The translations under genes and the position numbers were made by a program. Below the pieces are notes generated by a model that saw only the letters and a program-made list of their open reading frames with translations, searched no databases and had not been told where the DNA came from. Shown here piece after piece: positions 56,386-64,000 of a stretch of DNA of 64,000 nucleotides. Every line of letters begins with the position of its first letter. Position 1 is the first letter of the stretch. The DNA is from Carboxylicivirga caseinilyticus (GTDB lineage Bacteria; Bacteroidota; Bacteroidia; Bacteroidales; Marinilabiliaceae): contig JAFMVE010000004.1 in the NCBI GenBank assembly GCA_025499705.1, positions 62,001 through 126,000 of the forward strand. Direction: 5' to 3'.

Positions 56386-56400
56386 TTAATCATCCTCCAT
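56371..56400. terminator. Palindrome between convergent genes, possible bidirectional terminator
   Basis: ATGGA, one mismatch, GATGATTAATTAATCATC, one mismatch, TCCAT: a 30-base palindrome with one mismatched pair. It spans the stop codon of the acidic protein and lies 8 bases from the end of the minus-strand gene. It has no T-run. Confidence 0.4.
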
Positions 56401-56407
56401 TATCCAA

Positions 56408-58030
56408 TCAGAAGTTGTTATAAATACTTTTTATTGAAGTCCTGACACCAAAATAAAAGTGTTGGGTTTCTTCAATTTGCTCATCATTTGTTAGCTTGCG
56501 CAGTCGTGCACCTGCAACAAGGTTAAACATATTTCGGGGATTGATTAAATAACTGATGTTAATATCTGCATTATAAACATTGGTTCTCAATCCTTGCCCT
56601 ATATAATGTCCATATTCAATATATCTGCCATTTTCATCCGTTGGTCGGTTATTACTATCAACAATCACGTTTTTTCCCCAGCTTACTCCATCACCATAAT
56701 CCTCGCCATACATAGCTGTCATCAACTCAGCCTTAAACATCCATCTACGATGGCGATATTTCAATAAGGCAAACCCCTCACGAAAATTAGCTCCCAGAAT
56801 ATGTGCCAATGGTTGCCTGTAGTGCGAATTGGCATAAATACTTGTGTAATGCGAATATAAATACGGACGAGCCTGATTATATTCAGCCTGAAGATCAAGT
56901 TTCTTTATTCCAAATAAATCAAATGTTTTTAGTCCTAACTGAAAGCCATTTTTATTAGCCCACCATTGCGTACCTCCAAAAACTTCATCAGCTTTAAACT
57001 CACCCAATACAAACTGTCCGTAAAAGGTCAACCATCTGGCAGCAATGTACCTTGCATTAAAACCCAAAGTCACATTATCAGGCGATCCTAAAGCATATTC
57101 AACCGGGCGCATAAAAGCTACAGGATTCAGGTAATGCCAATCGAAACCTCTATAACCTGTGGTATCCTGCTCAGCATAAACCACACTGGCAAACAATCCT
57201 AAAGAAGCACGCTTTCCAATATTTAAATCAAGGTATTGAAATACTCCATACTTACCGGGAAAACGATAATCGTTAGGGACTTTTGTCTCATCGTATTGCA
57301 GCATTTTGTTGTACAATACAGTGTATTCTATCTTCCAGAAGTCTGCAGTAAGCTTAACATACGGATAACTAAAAGCTACATCCGAAAGTAACATCGATCG
57401 GTGACCATCTCCAAAAAAGTGCTTACCGTTACCCACTTGTAAACTAAAATACTTGGCCAAATCAAAGGCTACATATGCAGTAACATTGGCAAAGTCATGT
57501 CCGTTTTCTGCATAGTTTTTACGTTTACCCCAACCGGGCATAATATCATATTCGTTGGCAAATGCATCAATATAATTAGGCACAACTGCCTGAGTCTCTA
57601 TAAAGTCGGTATAAAAATGAACATGCTTACCTATATTTCCCTCTATAAATAAACCACGGGTATTGGTGTAAGTCGTTTTGCCTTCAACATTCTCTTTTCC
57701 GTATTCGAAATTAAACAAGGGATTGATAACTATCCGAATATCATCCTTCTTCAGTTGAATGAGGTCATCATGAAATATTCTTTTCCAGAAATTTAATTCT
57801 CCGGATGGAACCCGCAAGCCATCATACAAAACAGAATCAGTATTAAACACCTTATTCAGTTCATCCAGACGGTATTGCCTCACTGATGTATGTAAATTAC
57901 TTCCAGGCTGGTAAACATAGCGCTCAAAAGGGGAATATTGATAGTCTTCGTAGTGACTTTGTAATTGAGCCATTATATCGCTCATCATAAATACTACCAT
58001 TAACAGAGTCAAATATTTGTGCTTAATCAT
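56408..58030 (-). CDS. Wzi/RemB-like outer-membrane protein
   Basis: Protein of 540 residues with a signal peptide (MIKHKYLTLLMVVFMMSDIMAQ) from the start at 58030; the frame is open to 58060 but the extra residues precede the signal peptide. The mature part is an aromatic-rich beta-barrel with many alternating strands, including GLFIEGNIGKHVHFYTDFIE, SLQVGNGKHFFGDGHRSMLL and HYLNPVAFMRPVEYALGSPD, ending in aromatic SIYNNF. This pattern fits the capsule-assembly Wzi-like group, whose members in gliding Bacteroidota include RemB. A role in surface polysaccharide attachment or gliding is possible; the subfamily is uncertain. Upstream is a structured RNA with a terminator about 85 bases from the start codon, so expression might depend on read-through. 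Confidence 0.7.
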   Translation of the reverse strand: MIKHKYLTLLMVVFMMSDIMAQLQSHYEDYQYSPFERYVYQPGSNLHTSVRQYRLDELNKVFNTDSVLYDGLRVPSGELNFWKRIFHDDLIQLKKDDIRIVINPLFNFEYGKENVEGKTTYTNTRGLFIEGNIGKHVHFYTDFIETQAVVPNYIDAFANEYDIMPGWGKRKNYAENGHDFANVTAYVAFDLAKYFSLQVGNGKHFFGDGHRSMLLSDVAFSYPYVKLTADFWKIEYTVLYNKMLQYDETKVPNDYRFPGKYGVFQYLDLNIGKRASLGLFASVVYAEQDTTGYRGFDWHYLNPVAFMRPVEYALGSPDNVTLGFNARYIAARWLTFYGQFVLGEFKADEVFGGTQWWANKNGFQLGLKTFDLFGIKKLDLQAEYNQARPYLYSHYTSIYANSHYRQPLAHILGANFREGFALLKYRHRRWMFKAELMTAMYGEDYGDGVSWGKNVIVDSNNRPTDENGRYIEYGHYIGQGLRTNVYNADINISYLINPRNMFNLVAGARLRKLTNDEQIEETQHFYFGVRTSIKSIYNNF

Positions 58031-58116
58031 AAAATGCGGATTGAAATACGAATATAACAAAAACAGTTAAGCTTGCTATACGCCTTATCACCTCTATGGT
58101 TTCAAAGTATCGACAA

Positions 58117-58142
58117 TAAAAAACCACTTCATTAAAAGTGGT
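58117..58142 (-). terminator. Minus-strand terminator of the structured RNA
   Basis: On the minus strand ACCACTT, 6-base loop, AAGTGGT, then TTTTT. No T-run on the plus strand. Confidence 0.8.
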
Positions 58143-58275
58143 AAAAAAGGAGGAAAAGCTCTTGCATCGCTCGTTATCCTTTGATTGGCAAATATGTGCC
58201 AGGATCCTCGTACCCTTATTATAGCGAGGCGCACCAGCTTTTCACCCCAACCTGCTTACGCAGCCATCATGTCTT
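58117..58275 (-). ncRNA. Candidate structured RNA on the minus strand
   Basis: About 160 nt. A -7 element lies just before it (58280-58287) and a terminator ends it. Inside, on the minus strand: a CTGC-GTAA-GCAG hairpin with a GNRA loop (58252-58263); a long-range 8-bp stem GAAAAGCT/AGCTTTTC (58236-58243 with 58153-58160), extended on the outside by further G-C pairs around a mismatch; and enclosed in it a CCTCG/CGAGG hairpin (58206-58229) next to an ATCCT/AGGAT hairpin with inner GGCA/TGCC (58176-58205). The branched, fully paired layout supports a functional RNA. I could not match it to SRP RNA, tmRNA, RNase P, 6S RNA, or TPP, FMN, SAM or cobalamin riboswitches. It could be a free small RNA or a leader that controls the Wzi/RemB-like gene. 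Confidence 0.6.
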
Positions 58276-58279
58276 AAGA

Positions 58280-58287
58280 CAAAAGTA
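58280..58287 (-). promoter_or_regulatory. -7 element of the structured RNA promoter
   Basis: Minus strand TACTTTTG, an exact TAnnTTTG match. A TTG lies 25 bases upstream (58313-58315), somewhat further than usual. A 12-bp palindrome, TGTCTTAAGACA (58270-58281), overlaps the predicted start and could be an operator. Confidence 0.5.
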
Positions 58288-58357
58288 AATTACAAAAACA
58301 TATTGCAGAAGTCAATATTTACAGGACTTTTCTTATTAACATAGAAGAAAAATAAAC

Positions 58358-58365
58358 TAACTTTG
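58358..58365 (+). promoter_or_regulatory. Likely -7 element for the AsmA operon
   Basis: TAACTTTG matches TAnnTTTG exactly, about 85 bases upstream of the ATG at 58451. No TTG at the usual -33 position. Confidence 0.4.
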
Positions 58366-58450
58366 AAGCACACTTTATATTGTTTTCCAACAGAATTACT
58401 TATTTTAAATACATAATTGTATTTAGTTTTCACACTTCAAACACAAGTCG

Positions 58451-61447
58451 ATGAAACTCTTTCTTAAAACTTTAAAGTACCTGGGAATTATTATAGTATG
58501 CCTTATTATTCTACTTATTTTAATTGCTGAATTTGCTGAAAAGCCAATAACAAAACTCGCAATTAATCAGCTTAATGAAACACTGGGTACTGAATTAACT
58601 GTGAAAAATATTGAATTCTCTCTTTTAAAGGATTTTCCGAATGCTCAGTTGCAATTGCAAAACGTGCAACTCAAAAGTGATTCGCTTGGTTTGGATGATA
58701 TTATAGTTTTAAAAAACTTATACATCGAAGTTGAGATGACTCCTCTGCTTCATGACCAGATCAATATTGTAGAAGTACGATTAGAAAACGGAGTAGCCAA
58801 TTATCATGTTTACAATAACCAAAAGACAAATATTGATTTTTTAATTCCGGAATCAGAAGAAAATGAAACCGACACTACTTCGGCAGCTTTAAATATTGCC
58901 GCACCGTTGATTAAAACAACAGCTGTTCAATTAAATTATAAAGACGAAGCTGAAAATATTACGGCAACCATCATGCTGAATGCCTTATCCTCAGTTTTCA
59001 TGAAAGAAGAAAGTGGTATATCTGCCAATGTTGAAGGATCTGTTACCATCAATAAGGTAAATTATCCGGACACTAAGGCACATCTGATGAACAATATGCA
59101 GCTTGACTTAAAAGCGCTATTTCAAAACGACACCCTTCATCTCGAAAACGCGTCACTAATTAGTGAAGGTGTAAAAATAAATACATCAGGGTGGATTAAT
59201 ACAACCGGTAATTTTCCGGCAGAGCTCAAAATATTTGAAACCCATTTCGATCTGAAGGAACTGGCCAAGTACATACCTGATTCATTAATTACTGACTACA
59301 AACTACAGATTGATGGTGGTATTTTAAATACCTCTGCATCTATAAACGGGGATTTATTAGATACCATAAACCTTCCTCAAATAAATGCTTTGATCAAACT
59401 GGAAGGCACTCGTCTATCAGCTTTAGATTACCCTTCCATTAAAGATCTTACTACCGAAATAAGCTTTACCAACGGAAATCAACGCTCGATGGCATCTTCG
59501 GAGCTTGAAATAAAAAAATTACAAGTTAAAACGAACCAAAGCAGTGTAAATTTAACAGCAAGGGTTATCAATTTCGATCATCCAGTTTATTCTTTTCAAA
59601 CACAAGCCAATATATTGCTTGATGAGTTTAATCATCTGGTTCCGCAGGATCTGAAAACAAACATAGGTGGCAGAGTCAACGCTGCTTTGACCAATAGTGG
59701 CTCATTACCCGATTCGGTAACCATGAGTTACATTAATGAGTCGCTCAACCGAAGCACCTTAAACCTTACCATGACCAACCTTTTTGTTGAGATGGATTCG
59801 GTTATCAACCTACAGAATATGAACGGTTCTGCCAGTTATCACAACCAGACTTTTCAATTCGAGGATATCAGTTGTCAGTTGCCCGATTATAAAATGGATA
59901 TTGCACCATCCAGTCTAAAAGGAAAATATATCGGAAGCATCGATAATATTGATCAACTGGCCGTTGACCTTGAATCATTCGACTTAAATGCAAACAAAAG
60001 CAGCTTATCAGGTAATGCCTATTTTAAAAACGGGCAAAAACCTTATTATCAAACAAAAACCGAGGCTGAAATTAACCTCAAGGACTGGAGTGCATTTATA
60101 CCCGACACCCTTCTTTCTGATTACAACGGGCAATTATTAGCCAGTATTGAATTGGCAGGTAGCATTAATATGGATTCTATAGCTGATGAGGCAATGCGAA
60201 TACTTTTCACAGAAAGTGAATTATTGGTTACCAGCAAAGATCTTACAATACGTACCCCCGATAATTTATATAATCTGGAAGCTATGAATGGAACTGTATT
60301 TATGAAAAACGATTCCATTTCAATGGAAGATATTTCAGGAAGTTTCAATCAGATGTCTTTTACTGCCGACTCAACCTACGTCGTAGATTTGCATAAAAGT
60401 GTATTGCAAAATCAGAAAAAGAAAGTAAAAGTTCGTGGATTTGTTCATCTGGGTAATATCGATTATGCTGAACTCGAAAAGTTAATGCCTGCTACAGATT
60501 CAACAGAAGTAGCTCAGGTGGATACTATTCCTGCCGAGCCAAGCAATTATTCATTTGATGTACGAGGAAAATTCTATGTGGATCAATTGAAATACGAAAA
60601 CGCTATCCTTGAAAATATTAGTGGGCTTTATAAATTAACTGATCACGAATACATTGTTGACCAGTTAAAATTTGATGCATTTAAAGGACATGCAAATACT
60701 TCTGTCAAAGTACTGATGAATAACGACCATATGAAGGTTTATTTTAAAAATAGTACTCATGGGCTAGATATCAACCAATTATTAGTTGATTTTAATGACT
60801 TTAAGGATTATGGAAATGAGGACTATATCAGTTCTGAACAACTAAGCGGAACCTTTAGTACAGATAATCTAAGCGGATATTTCTTATTCAAGGCTGACAC
60901 ATTGGTTGCTGATTCAACCATGATGACTGCTGACCTCAGATTAGAAAAAGGACAATTGTATAATTACCCAATCGCTGTTGAAATGGGAAAAGATTATAAC
61001 ATCGATGGACTTGATGATATACAATTCGAGACACTGGATAACAAACTGTTTATTTACTCAGGAACCGTTTATGCTCCTTTAACAAATATCAAAACCAACA
61101 CATTTGATATTAGCCTATTTGGCAAGCAAGAATTTAATCTTGACTGTCAGTATCATTTGCGATTTTATTTAAAAGAAATTCTAAGAAAAGGGAAAACAGA
61201 CCGGATTGAGAAAAAGCAATCGAAAGAAAGTAAACAAAAAGATGATGGTGGAACCAAAGGTTTAACGTCTCTCTTTGCGATCTATAAAGTTAAAAATGGA
61301 GAAACAGTTAAAAGTACACTTGAATCTGAGGGTTCTCCTGCCCGAACCCAGATGAAAATAGATGTCAACTTAAAAGAAGCAATGTTAAAACTTCAGTTTC
61401 ATCCTTTAATCATTAAGTATGAAACTGGTGTTGAACAGAAGAAATAA
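58451..61447 (+). CDS. AsmA-like inner-membrane-anchored protein
   Basis: Large AsmA-family protein of 998 residues. One membrane segment at the N-terminus (about 9-27, YLGIIIVCLIILLILIA) is followed by the AsmA N-terminal signature ELTVKNIEFSLLKDFPNAQL and NLYIEVEMTPLL. Beta-rich repeats span the rest, and the C-terminal part contains the AsmA-like domain (FDISLFGKQEFNLDCQYHLR). Members of this family are bridge-like or envelope proteins linked to lipid transport and outer-membrane integrity. The start is the only reasonable ATG. Its stop overlaps the next ATG (TAATG), so it is translationally coupled to the DsbA-like gene. Confidence 0.88.
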   Translation: MKLFLKTLKYLGIIIVCLIILLILIAEFAEKPITKLAINQLNETLGTELTVKNIEFSLLKDFPNAQLQLQNVQLKSDSLGLDDIIVLKNLYIEVEMTPLLHDQINIVEVRLENGVANYHVYNNQKTNIDFLIPESEENETDTTSAALNIAAPLIKTTAVQLNYKDEAENITATIMLNALSSVFMKEESGISANVEGSVTINKVNYPDTKAHLMNNMQLDLKALFQNDTLHLENASLISEGVKINTSGWINTTGNFPAELKIFETHFDLKELAKYIPDSLITDYKLQIDGGILNTSASINGDLLDTINLPQINALIKLEGTRLSALDYPSIKDLTTEISFTNGNQRSMASSELEIKKLQVKTNQSSVNLTARVINFDHPVYSFQTQANILLDEFNHLVPQDLKTNIGGRVNAALTNSGSLPDSVTMSYINESLNRSTLNLTMTNLFVEMDSVINLQNMNGSASYHNQTFQFEDISCQLPDYKMDIAPSSLKGKYIGSIDNIDQLAVDLESFDLNANKSSLSGNAYFKNGQKPYYQTKTEAEINLKDWSAFIPDTLLSDYNGQLLASIELAGSINMDSIADEAMRILFTESELLVTSKDLTIRTPDNLYNLEAMNGTVFMKNDSISMEDISGSFNQMSFTADSTYVVDLHKSVLQNQKKKVKVRGFVHLGNIDYAELEKLMPATDSTEVAQVDTIPAEPSNYSFDVRGKFYVDQLKYENAILENISGLYKLTDHEYIVDQLKFDAFKGHANTSVKVLMNNDHMKVYFKNSTHGLDINQLLVDFNDFKDYGNEDYISSEQLSGTFSTDNLSGYFLFKADTLVADSTMMTADLRLEKGQLYNYPIAVEMGKDYNIDGLDDIQFETLDNKLFIYSGTVYAPLTNIKTNTFDISLFGKQEFNLDCQYHLRFYLKEILRKGKTDRIEKKQSKESKQKDDGGTKGLTSLFAIYKVKNGETVKSTLESEGSPARTQMKIDVNLKEAMLKLQFHPLIIKYETGVEQKK

Positions 61448-62064
61448 TGAAAAAAAGATCACTTATAATTTCTATTGTTTCCATATGCATTATTGCATTA
61501 GTTACATACCTTTTTTTAAATAAAAACAAGAACGATGCTCCAATTAATGAGATTACTTTATTAAGTGATTACGATATTATTATCGGCGAGTTTAACGCGA
61601 GTAATACTCTGATATTATACTTTGATTATAACTGTAAGTATTGCAAAAAATTCTTTGAGAATGTTTATCCTGAGATTAAGAAACAATTTATTGATGGTGG
61701 GATATTAAAAATTGTGCTTAGACCCGTTTGCAAGTCTAATGACATTACTGCCACTAATGCCTATCAAACACTTTTATGCATTAACAAATTTGGTAATTTC
61801 GATAAATTACATCAACTTTTATTACACGAACCAAGAATAATTTATACTGAACAGTATCAGCAATTAACCGATGAATTTATCAACACTAATGCTAATGTTG
61901 CTGAATGCATTTTAAATACAAACAATGAAGCGATTCTAAAAAATATTTATGAATTTCAGGAGCTAAAAACAAAAGGAACCCCTACCTTTGTATTAAACAA
62001 TAAAGTAATAGTTGGTTATAAAGATTTCCAATTTTTTGAAGATAGAATAAAAAAGAATCATTAA
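61447..62064 (+). CDS. DsbA-like thioredoxin-fold protein, membrane-anchored
   Basis: Protein of 205 residues with an N-terminal membrane anchor (about 5-23, SLIISIVSICIIALVTYLF) and a periplasmic thioredoxin fold. The redox motif is Cys63-Lys-Tyr-Cys66 in FDYNCKYCKKFF, and the cis-proline loop is KTKGTPTFVLNN. The helical insert between them has two more Cys (RPVCKSND, LLCINKFG), as in DsbA/DsbG-like thioredoxin_4 proteins. It probably makes or reshuffles disulfides in envelope proteins. It overlaps the AsmA gene by one base and lies 18 bases before a cysteine-rich lipoprotein gene, a possible client. Confidence 0.88.
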   Translation: MKKRSLIISIVSICIIALVTYLFLNKNKNDAPINEITLLSDYDIIIGEFNASNTLILYFDYNCKYCKKFFENVYPEIKKQFIDGGILKIVLRPVCKSNDITATNAYQTLLCINKFGNFDKLHQLLLHEPRIIYTEQYQQLTDEFINTNANVAECILNTNNEAILKNIYEFQELKTKGTPTFVLNNKVIVGYKDFQFFEDRIKKNH

Positions 62065-62082
62065 TAATAAAAAAGATAAGCT

Positions 62083-62409
62083 ATGAAATTAGTTACTAAA
62101 CTCTCAGCTTTCCTGATAATGGGATTATTCGCATTTAGTACATTTGGTTGTAGCGAAGAAGATCCTGAGTCTTGTAATACACCCGATCAGGATATCGGCA
62201 CATGTTCTGCAGACGACATTACTGTTTGTTGTGACGATGAAGGTTCATGTTACTATGTCTATCAAGGGACCAATTATGACAATGTGAATGACATTGCAGC
62301 TGTTTGTGCTTCTGCCAGTACAATTGAATTAAATTCAGTAGTTATTCAGTTTGACGCATTAACAACTCAGCTTATCAATGAAGCCCGCTCTGCAGCAATC
62401 TGCAAATAA
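62083..62409 (+). CDS. Small cysteine-rich lipoprotein
   Basis: Lipoprotein of 108 residues with lipobox Cys23 (TFGC). Besides the lipid-attached Cys, the mature part has seven more: Cys31, 41, 49, 50, 56, 75 and 107, including a vicinal pair (TVCCDDEGSC). The chain is acidic and has no lysine from residue 7 to the last residue. The spacing suggests several disulfides. I do not recognise the family. It shares an operon with a DsbA-like protein, which could form its disulfides; that link is inference. A terminator follows directly. Confidence 0.8.
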   Translation: MKLVTKLSAFLIMGLFAFSTFGCSEEDPESCNTPDQDIGTCSADDITVCCDDEGSCYYVYQGTNYDNVNDIAAVCASASTIELNSVVIQFDALTTQLINEARSAAICK

Positions 62410-62416
62410 AAAATAA

Positions 62417-62447
62417 AAGGCTGTCGGTTTCGACAGCCTTATTTTTT
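62417..62447. terminator. Bidirectional terminator between convergent genes
   Basis: 10-bp perfect stem (AAGGCTGTCG, loop GTTT, CGACAGCCTT) followed by AT and a T-run, with A-runs on the left side. It ends both the cysteine-rich lipoprotein operon and the convergent TlpA-like gene. Confidence 0.9.
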
Positions 62448-62972
62448 TTACCAAAATTGGTACCAGCTTTTCTTTGTTTCTTTTCTAAGTTTCTTCTCCA
62501 GTTCTTCACCTCTTAGATTAACAGCAACAATTACTCCGTCGCCATCAATTAAGAAGTTGGCAGGTATTCCTCTTACACTGTATAATTTTGAAACCTCACT
62601 TCGCCACCCTTTCAAATCGCTTACATGATAAGGCCATATAAGTCCATCATTTTCAATGGCACTCATCCAATCAGGCTTCTTCATATCCAACGATACCGAA
62701 AAGATGGTAAAACCATCACCATTCTTAAAGATGGTATCTTTAAAACTCTCATATGCATTTACTAAGGTTGGATTTTCTTTTCGGCAGGGTTTACACCACG
62801 AGGCCCAAAAGTCAATCAACACCATTTTACCTTTCAGGGAAGATAATGCAAGTGAATCACCGTTGGGTGTGACCTGAACAATGTCAGGAGCAATATCACC
62901 CACCTGATACTTCTGACTTGAGGCAGACAATGAAAAACCTAAAAAAGCTAATATTATAAATAATCGTGTCAT
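62448..62972 (-). CDS. TlpA/ResA-like periplasmic thioredoxin
   Basis: Secreted thiol-disulfide protein of 174 residues from the start at 62972, where the signal peptide MTRLFIILAFLGF to ASSQ begins; the frame is open to 63017 but those residues do not help. A TlpA-like redoxin domain fills the rest: VGDIAPDIVQVTPNGDSLAL, the redox motif Cys60-Lys-Pro-Cys63 in FWASWCKPCRKENP, and the cis-proline loop VRGIPANFLIDGDG. A reducing role in the periplasm is usual for this family. It is a single gene, convergent with the DsbA-like operon, so two disulfide proteins lie side by side but on opposite strands. Confidence 0.92.
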   Translation of the reverse strand: MTRLFIILAFLGFSLSASSQKYQVGDIAPDIVQVTPNGDSLALSSLKGKMVLIDFWASWCKPCRKENPTLVNAYESFKDTIFKNGDGFTIFSVSLDMKKPDWMSAIENDGLIWPYHVSDLKGWRSEVSKLYSVRGIPANFLIDGDGVIVAVNLRGEELEKKLRKETKKSWYQFW

Positions 62973-63165
62973 TTCGCTATTCTTTTTATTACCGGCTAAT
63001 ATAATGCTTTCATACATTTAACAATTAACCATCAAATAATACACTTCAAACATGCATTTAGTTTCAATAACATTCAAAATTGATACCATTTTTTAAGTAA
63101 ATTATTCCATTAATGCTTACTTTAATGCCAATTCATTATAAATCATACTATTTGATCCAAGGAAA

Positions 63166-63945
63166 ATGAGATCCCGCATCGACATATTAATCATTTGTAC
63201 AGCCATTTGTTTGGTAATACTTGCCAGTACATTTCTGTTTCCGTATGGTTTCTCTGCCATTCATGAAGGTTGGGTAGCTGGTTTCTGGCTTTTTATTTCC
63301 AACACAGGAGGTACTATTGGCGTACCTGTTATCACTCTTGTTTTTTGTATCGTTATCAGTCTTCATTATAAAGGATGGTTTAAAAAAATGTTATTCCTGA
63401 CATTATCGCTACTAGGATTTTCTGTTGTTTTAGGAGGATTTGCCAAGCTAAACGAACATTTCATTAAGGAGAATTTACGCATTGAACGTCCAAACATAAT
63501 TTATCTGCATAACCAAAAGGATTTTGATAGTGAGGAATTTTATAATCTTCCAACAAAAGCCGATCGACAAAAATACCTCAAAGAATTCCTGAATGAGAAA
63601 GGACCAGATTTTATCACGTTTGATGATAAACCTATTCACCCAAAAGTATTGCAGCACTGGCTAAACGAAACCGGATTCTCTTTTCCTTCAGGGCATTCAG
63701 TAAATGCTTTTTTGATGGCGACCTTAATGTCTTATCTTCTTTTATTCACATATGAAGATTTCAGAAGACGTACCTTTTTTATTCTTCCGTTTTTATGGGC
63801 AACCCTTGTTGCTTTATCCAGAGTGATTTTAGGGGTTCACTCGCCAACTGATATAGCATTAGGCGCTTTAATCGGCAGCCTCATTGCCTATCTTATTATA
63901 GTAACAGGAATAATTGATAAATATCTGAAACAAAAAGAGAACTAA
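63166..63945 (+). CDS. PAP2-family membrane phosphatase
   Basis: Membrane phosphatase of 259 residues with about six hydrophobic segments. The PAP2 acid phosphatase motifs are present: a modified first block (KENLRIERPN, around residue 104), PSGHS (near 176) and SRVILGVHSPTD (near 218), the last giving the catalytic His. Family members dephosphorylate lipid phosphates such as undecaprenyl diphosphate, phosphatidylglycerol phosphate or lipid A; the exact substrate cannot be read here. A 62-residue soluble insert (about 105-167) between the first and second motifs is longer than in many homologs. The start MRSRIDILIICTAI has no better alternative nearby. Confidence 0.88.
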   Translation: MRSRIDILIICTAICLVILASTFLFPYGFSAIHEGWVAGFWLFISNTGGTIGVPVITLVFCIVISLHYKGWFKKMLFLTLSLLGFSVVLGGFAKLNEHFIKENLRIERPNIIYLHNQKDFDSEEFYNLPTKADRQKYLKEFLNEKGPDFITFDDKPIHPKVLQHWLNETGFSFPSGHSVNAFLMATLMSYLLLFTYEDFRRRTFFILPFLWATLVALSRVILGVHSPTDIALGALIGSLIAYLIIVTGIIDKYLKQKEN

Positions 63946-64000
63946 AGGTAAAATCCTTAATTAGAAACAAATTCTTGAATATTTAATATCATTTGTGTAA

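Noticed and set aside
58117..58275. TPP, FMN, SAM or cobalamin riboswitch, or SRP RNA
   Set aside because: The conserved core sequences of these RNAs were looked for on both strands and not found.
1..64000. tRNA or rRNA genes, CRISPR arrays, insertion sequences, phage or integrase genes
   Set aside because: None seen by eye on either strand; direct repeats are limited to domain repeats within coding genes. A tRNAscan or CRISPR search was not possible.

Overview
The window reads as chromosome from an AT-rich member of the Bacteroidota, most likely a marine or sediment Marinilabiliales/Bacteroidales relative. The evidence is SusC/SusD pairs, three proteins with type IX secretion (T9SS) C-terminal sorting domains, a hybrid two-component system, many lipoproteins, and Bacteroidota-type promoters (TTG about 20 nt before TAnnTTTG). 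The lineage is inference; no rRNA or tRNA is present to test it.

Left part (35-46509): a large polysaccharide utilization locus (PUL) for a rhamnogalacturonan-I-like pectin. It opens with fasciclin (FAS1) lipoprotein, SusC, SusD, two more FAS1 lipoproteins, and a second SusC/SusD pair. Next come a 951-residue T9SS surface protein of unknown function and a strong terminator. The enzyme block follows: two tandem PL11 rhamnogalacturonan lyases with PATR stalks and T9SS domains, a sulfatase, a three-domain GH105-CE12-GH43 enzyme, a separate CE12 esterase, a GH106 rhamnosidase, a GH28 enzyme and a GH2 beta-galactosidase. A hybrid two-component regulator (HTCS) on the minus strand faces a divergent GH43-like lipoprotein gene. 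The order suggests that surface lyases cut the backbone, SusC/SusD import the oligosaccharides, and periplasmic enzymes remove acetyl groups, unsaturated uronate, rhamnose, galacturonate, galactose and arabinose. The sulfatase hints at a sulfated substrate.

Middle part (46572-52751): a lipoprotein of unknown function; a small membrane protein divergent from an ECF sigma factor plus likely membrane anti-sigma partner, with matching ECF-type promoters on both sides; a conserved-looking unknown gene with a promoter that would give a nearly leaderless mRNA; a NarX-type histidine kinase with LuxR-type response regulator; and a small secreted protein.

Right part (52752-64000): MutS2, a short acidic protein, a Wzi/RemB-like outer-membrane protein, an operon of AsmA-like protein, DsbA-like thioredoxin and cysteine-rich lipoprotein, a TlpA-like thioredoxin and a PAP2 phosphatase. 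Two intergenic regions each carry a minus-strand promoter element, paired segments and an intrinsic terminator without an ORF; I call both candidate small RNAs.

No tRNA, rRNA, CRISPR array, insertion sequence, phage or integrase gene was seen. All calls come from reading the sequence; no database search was run.
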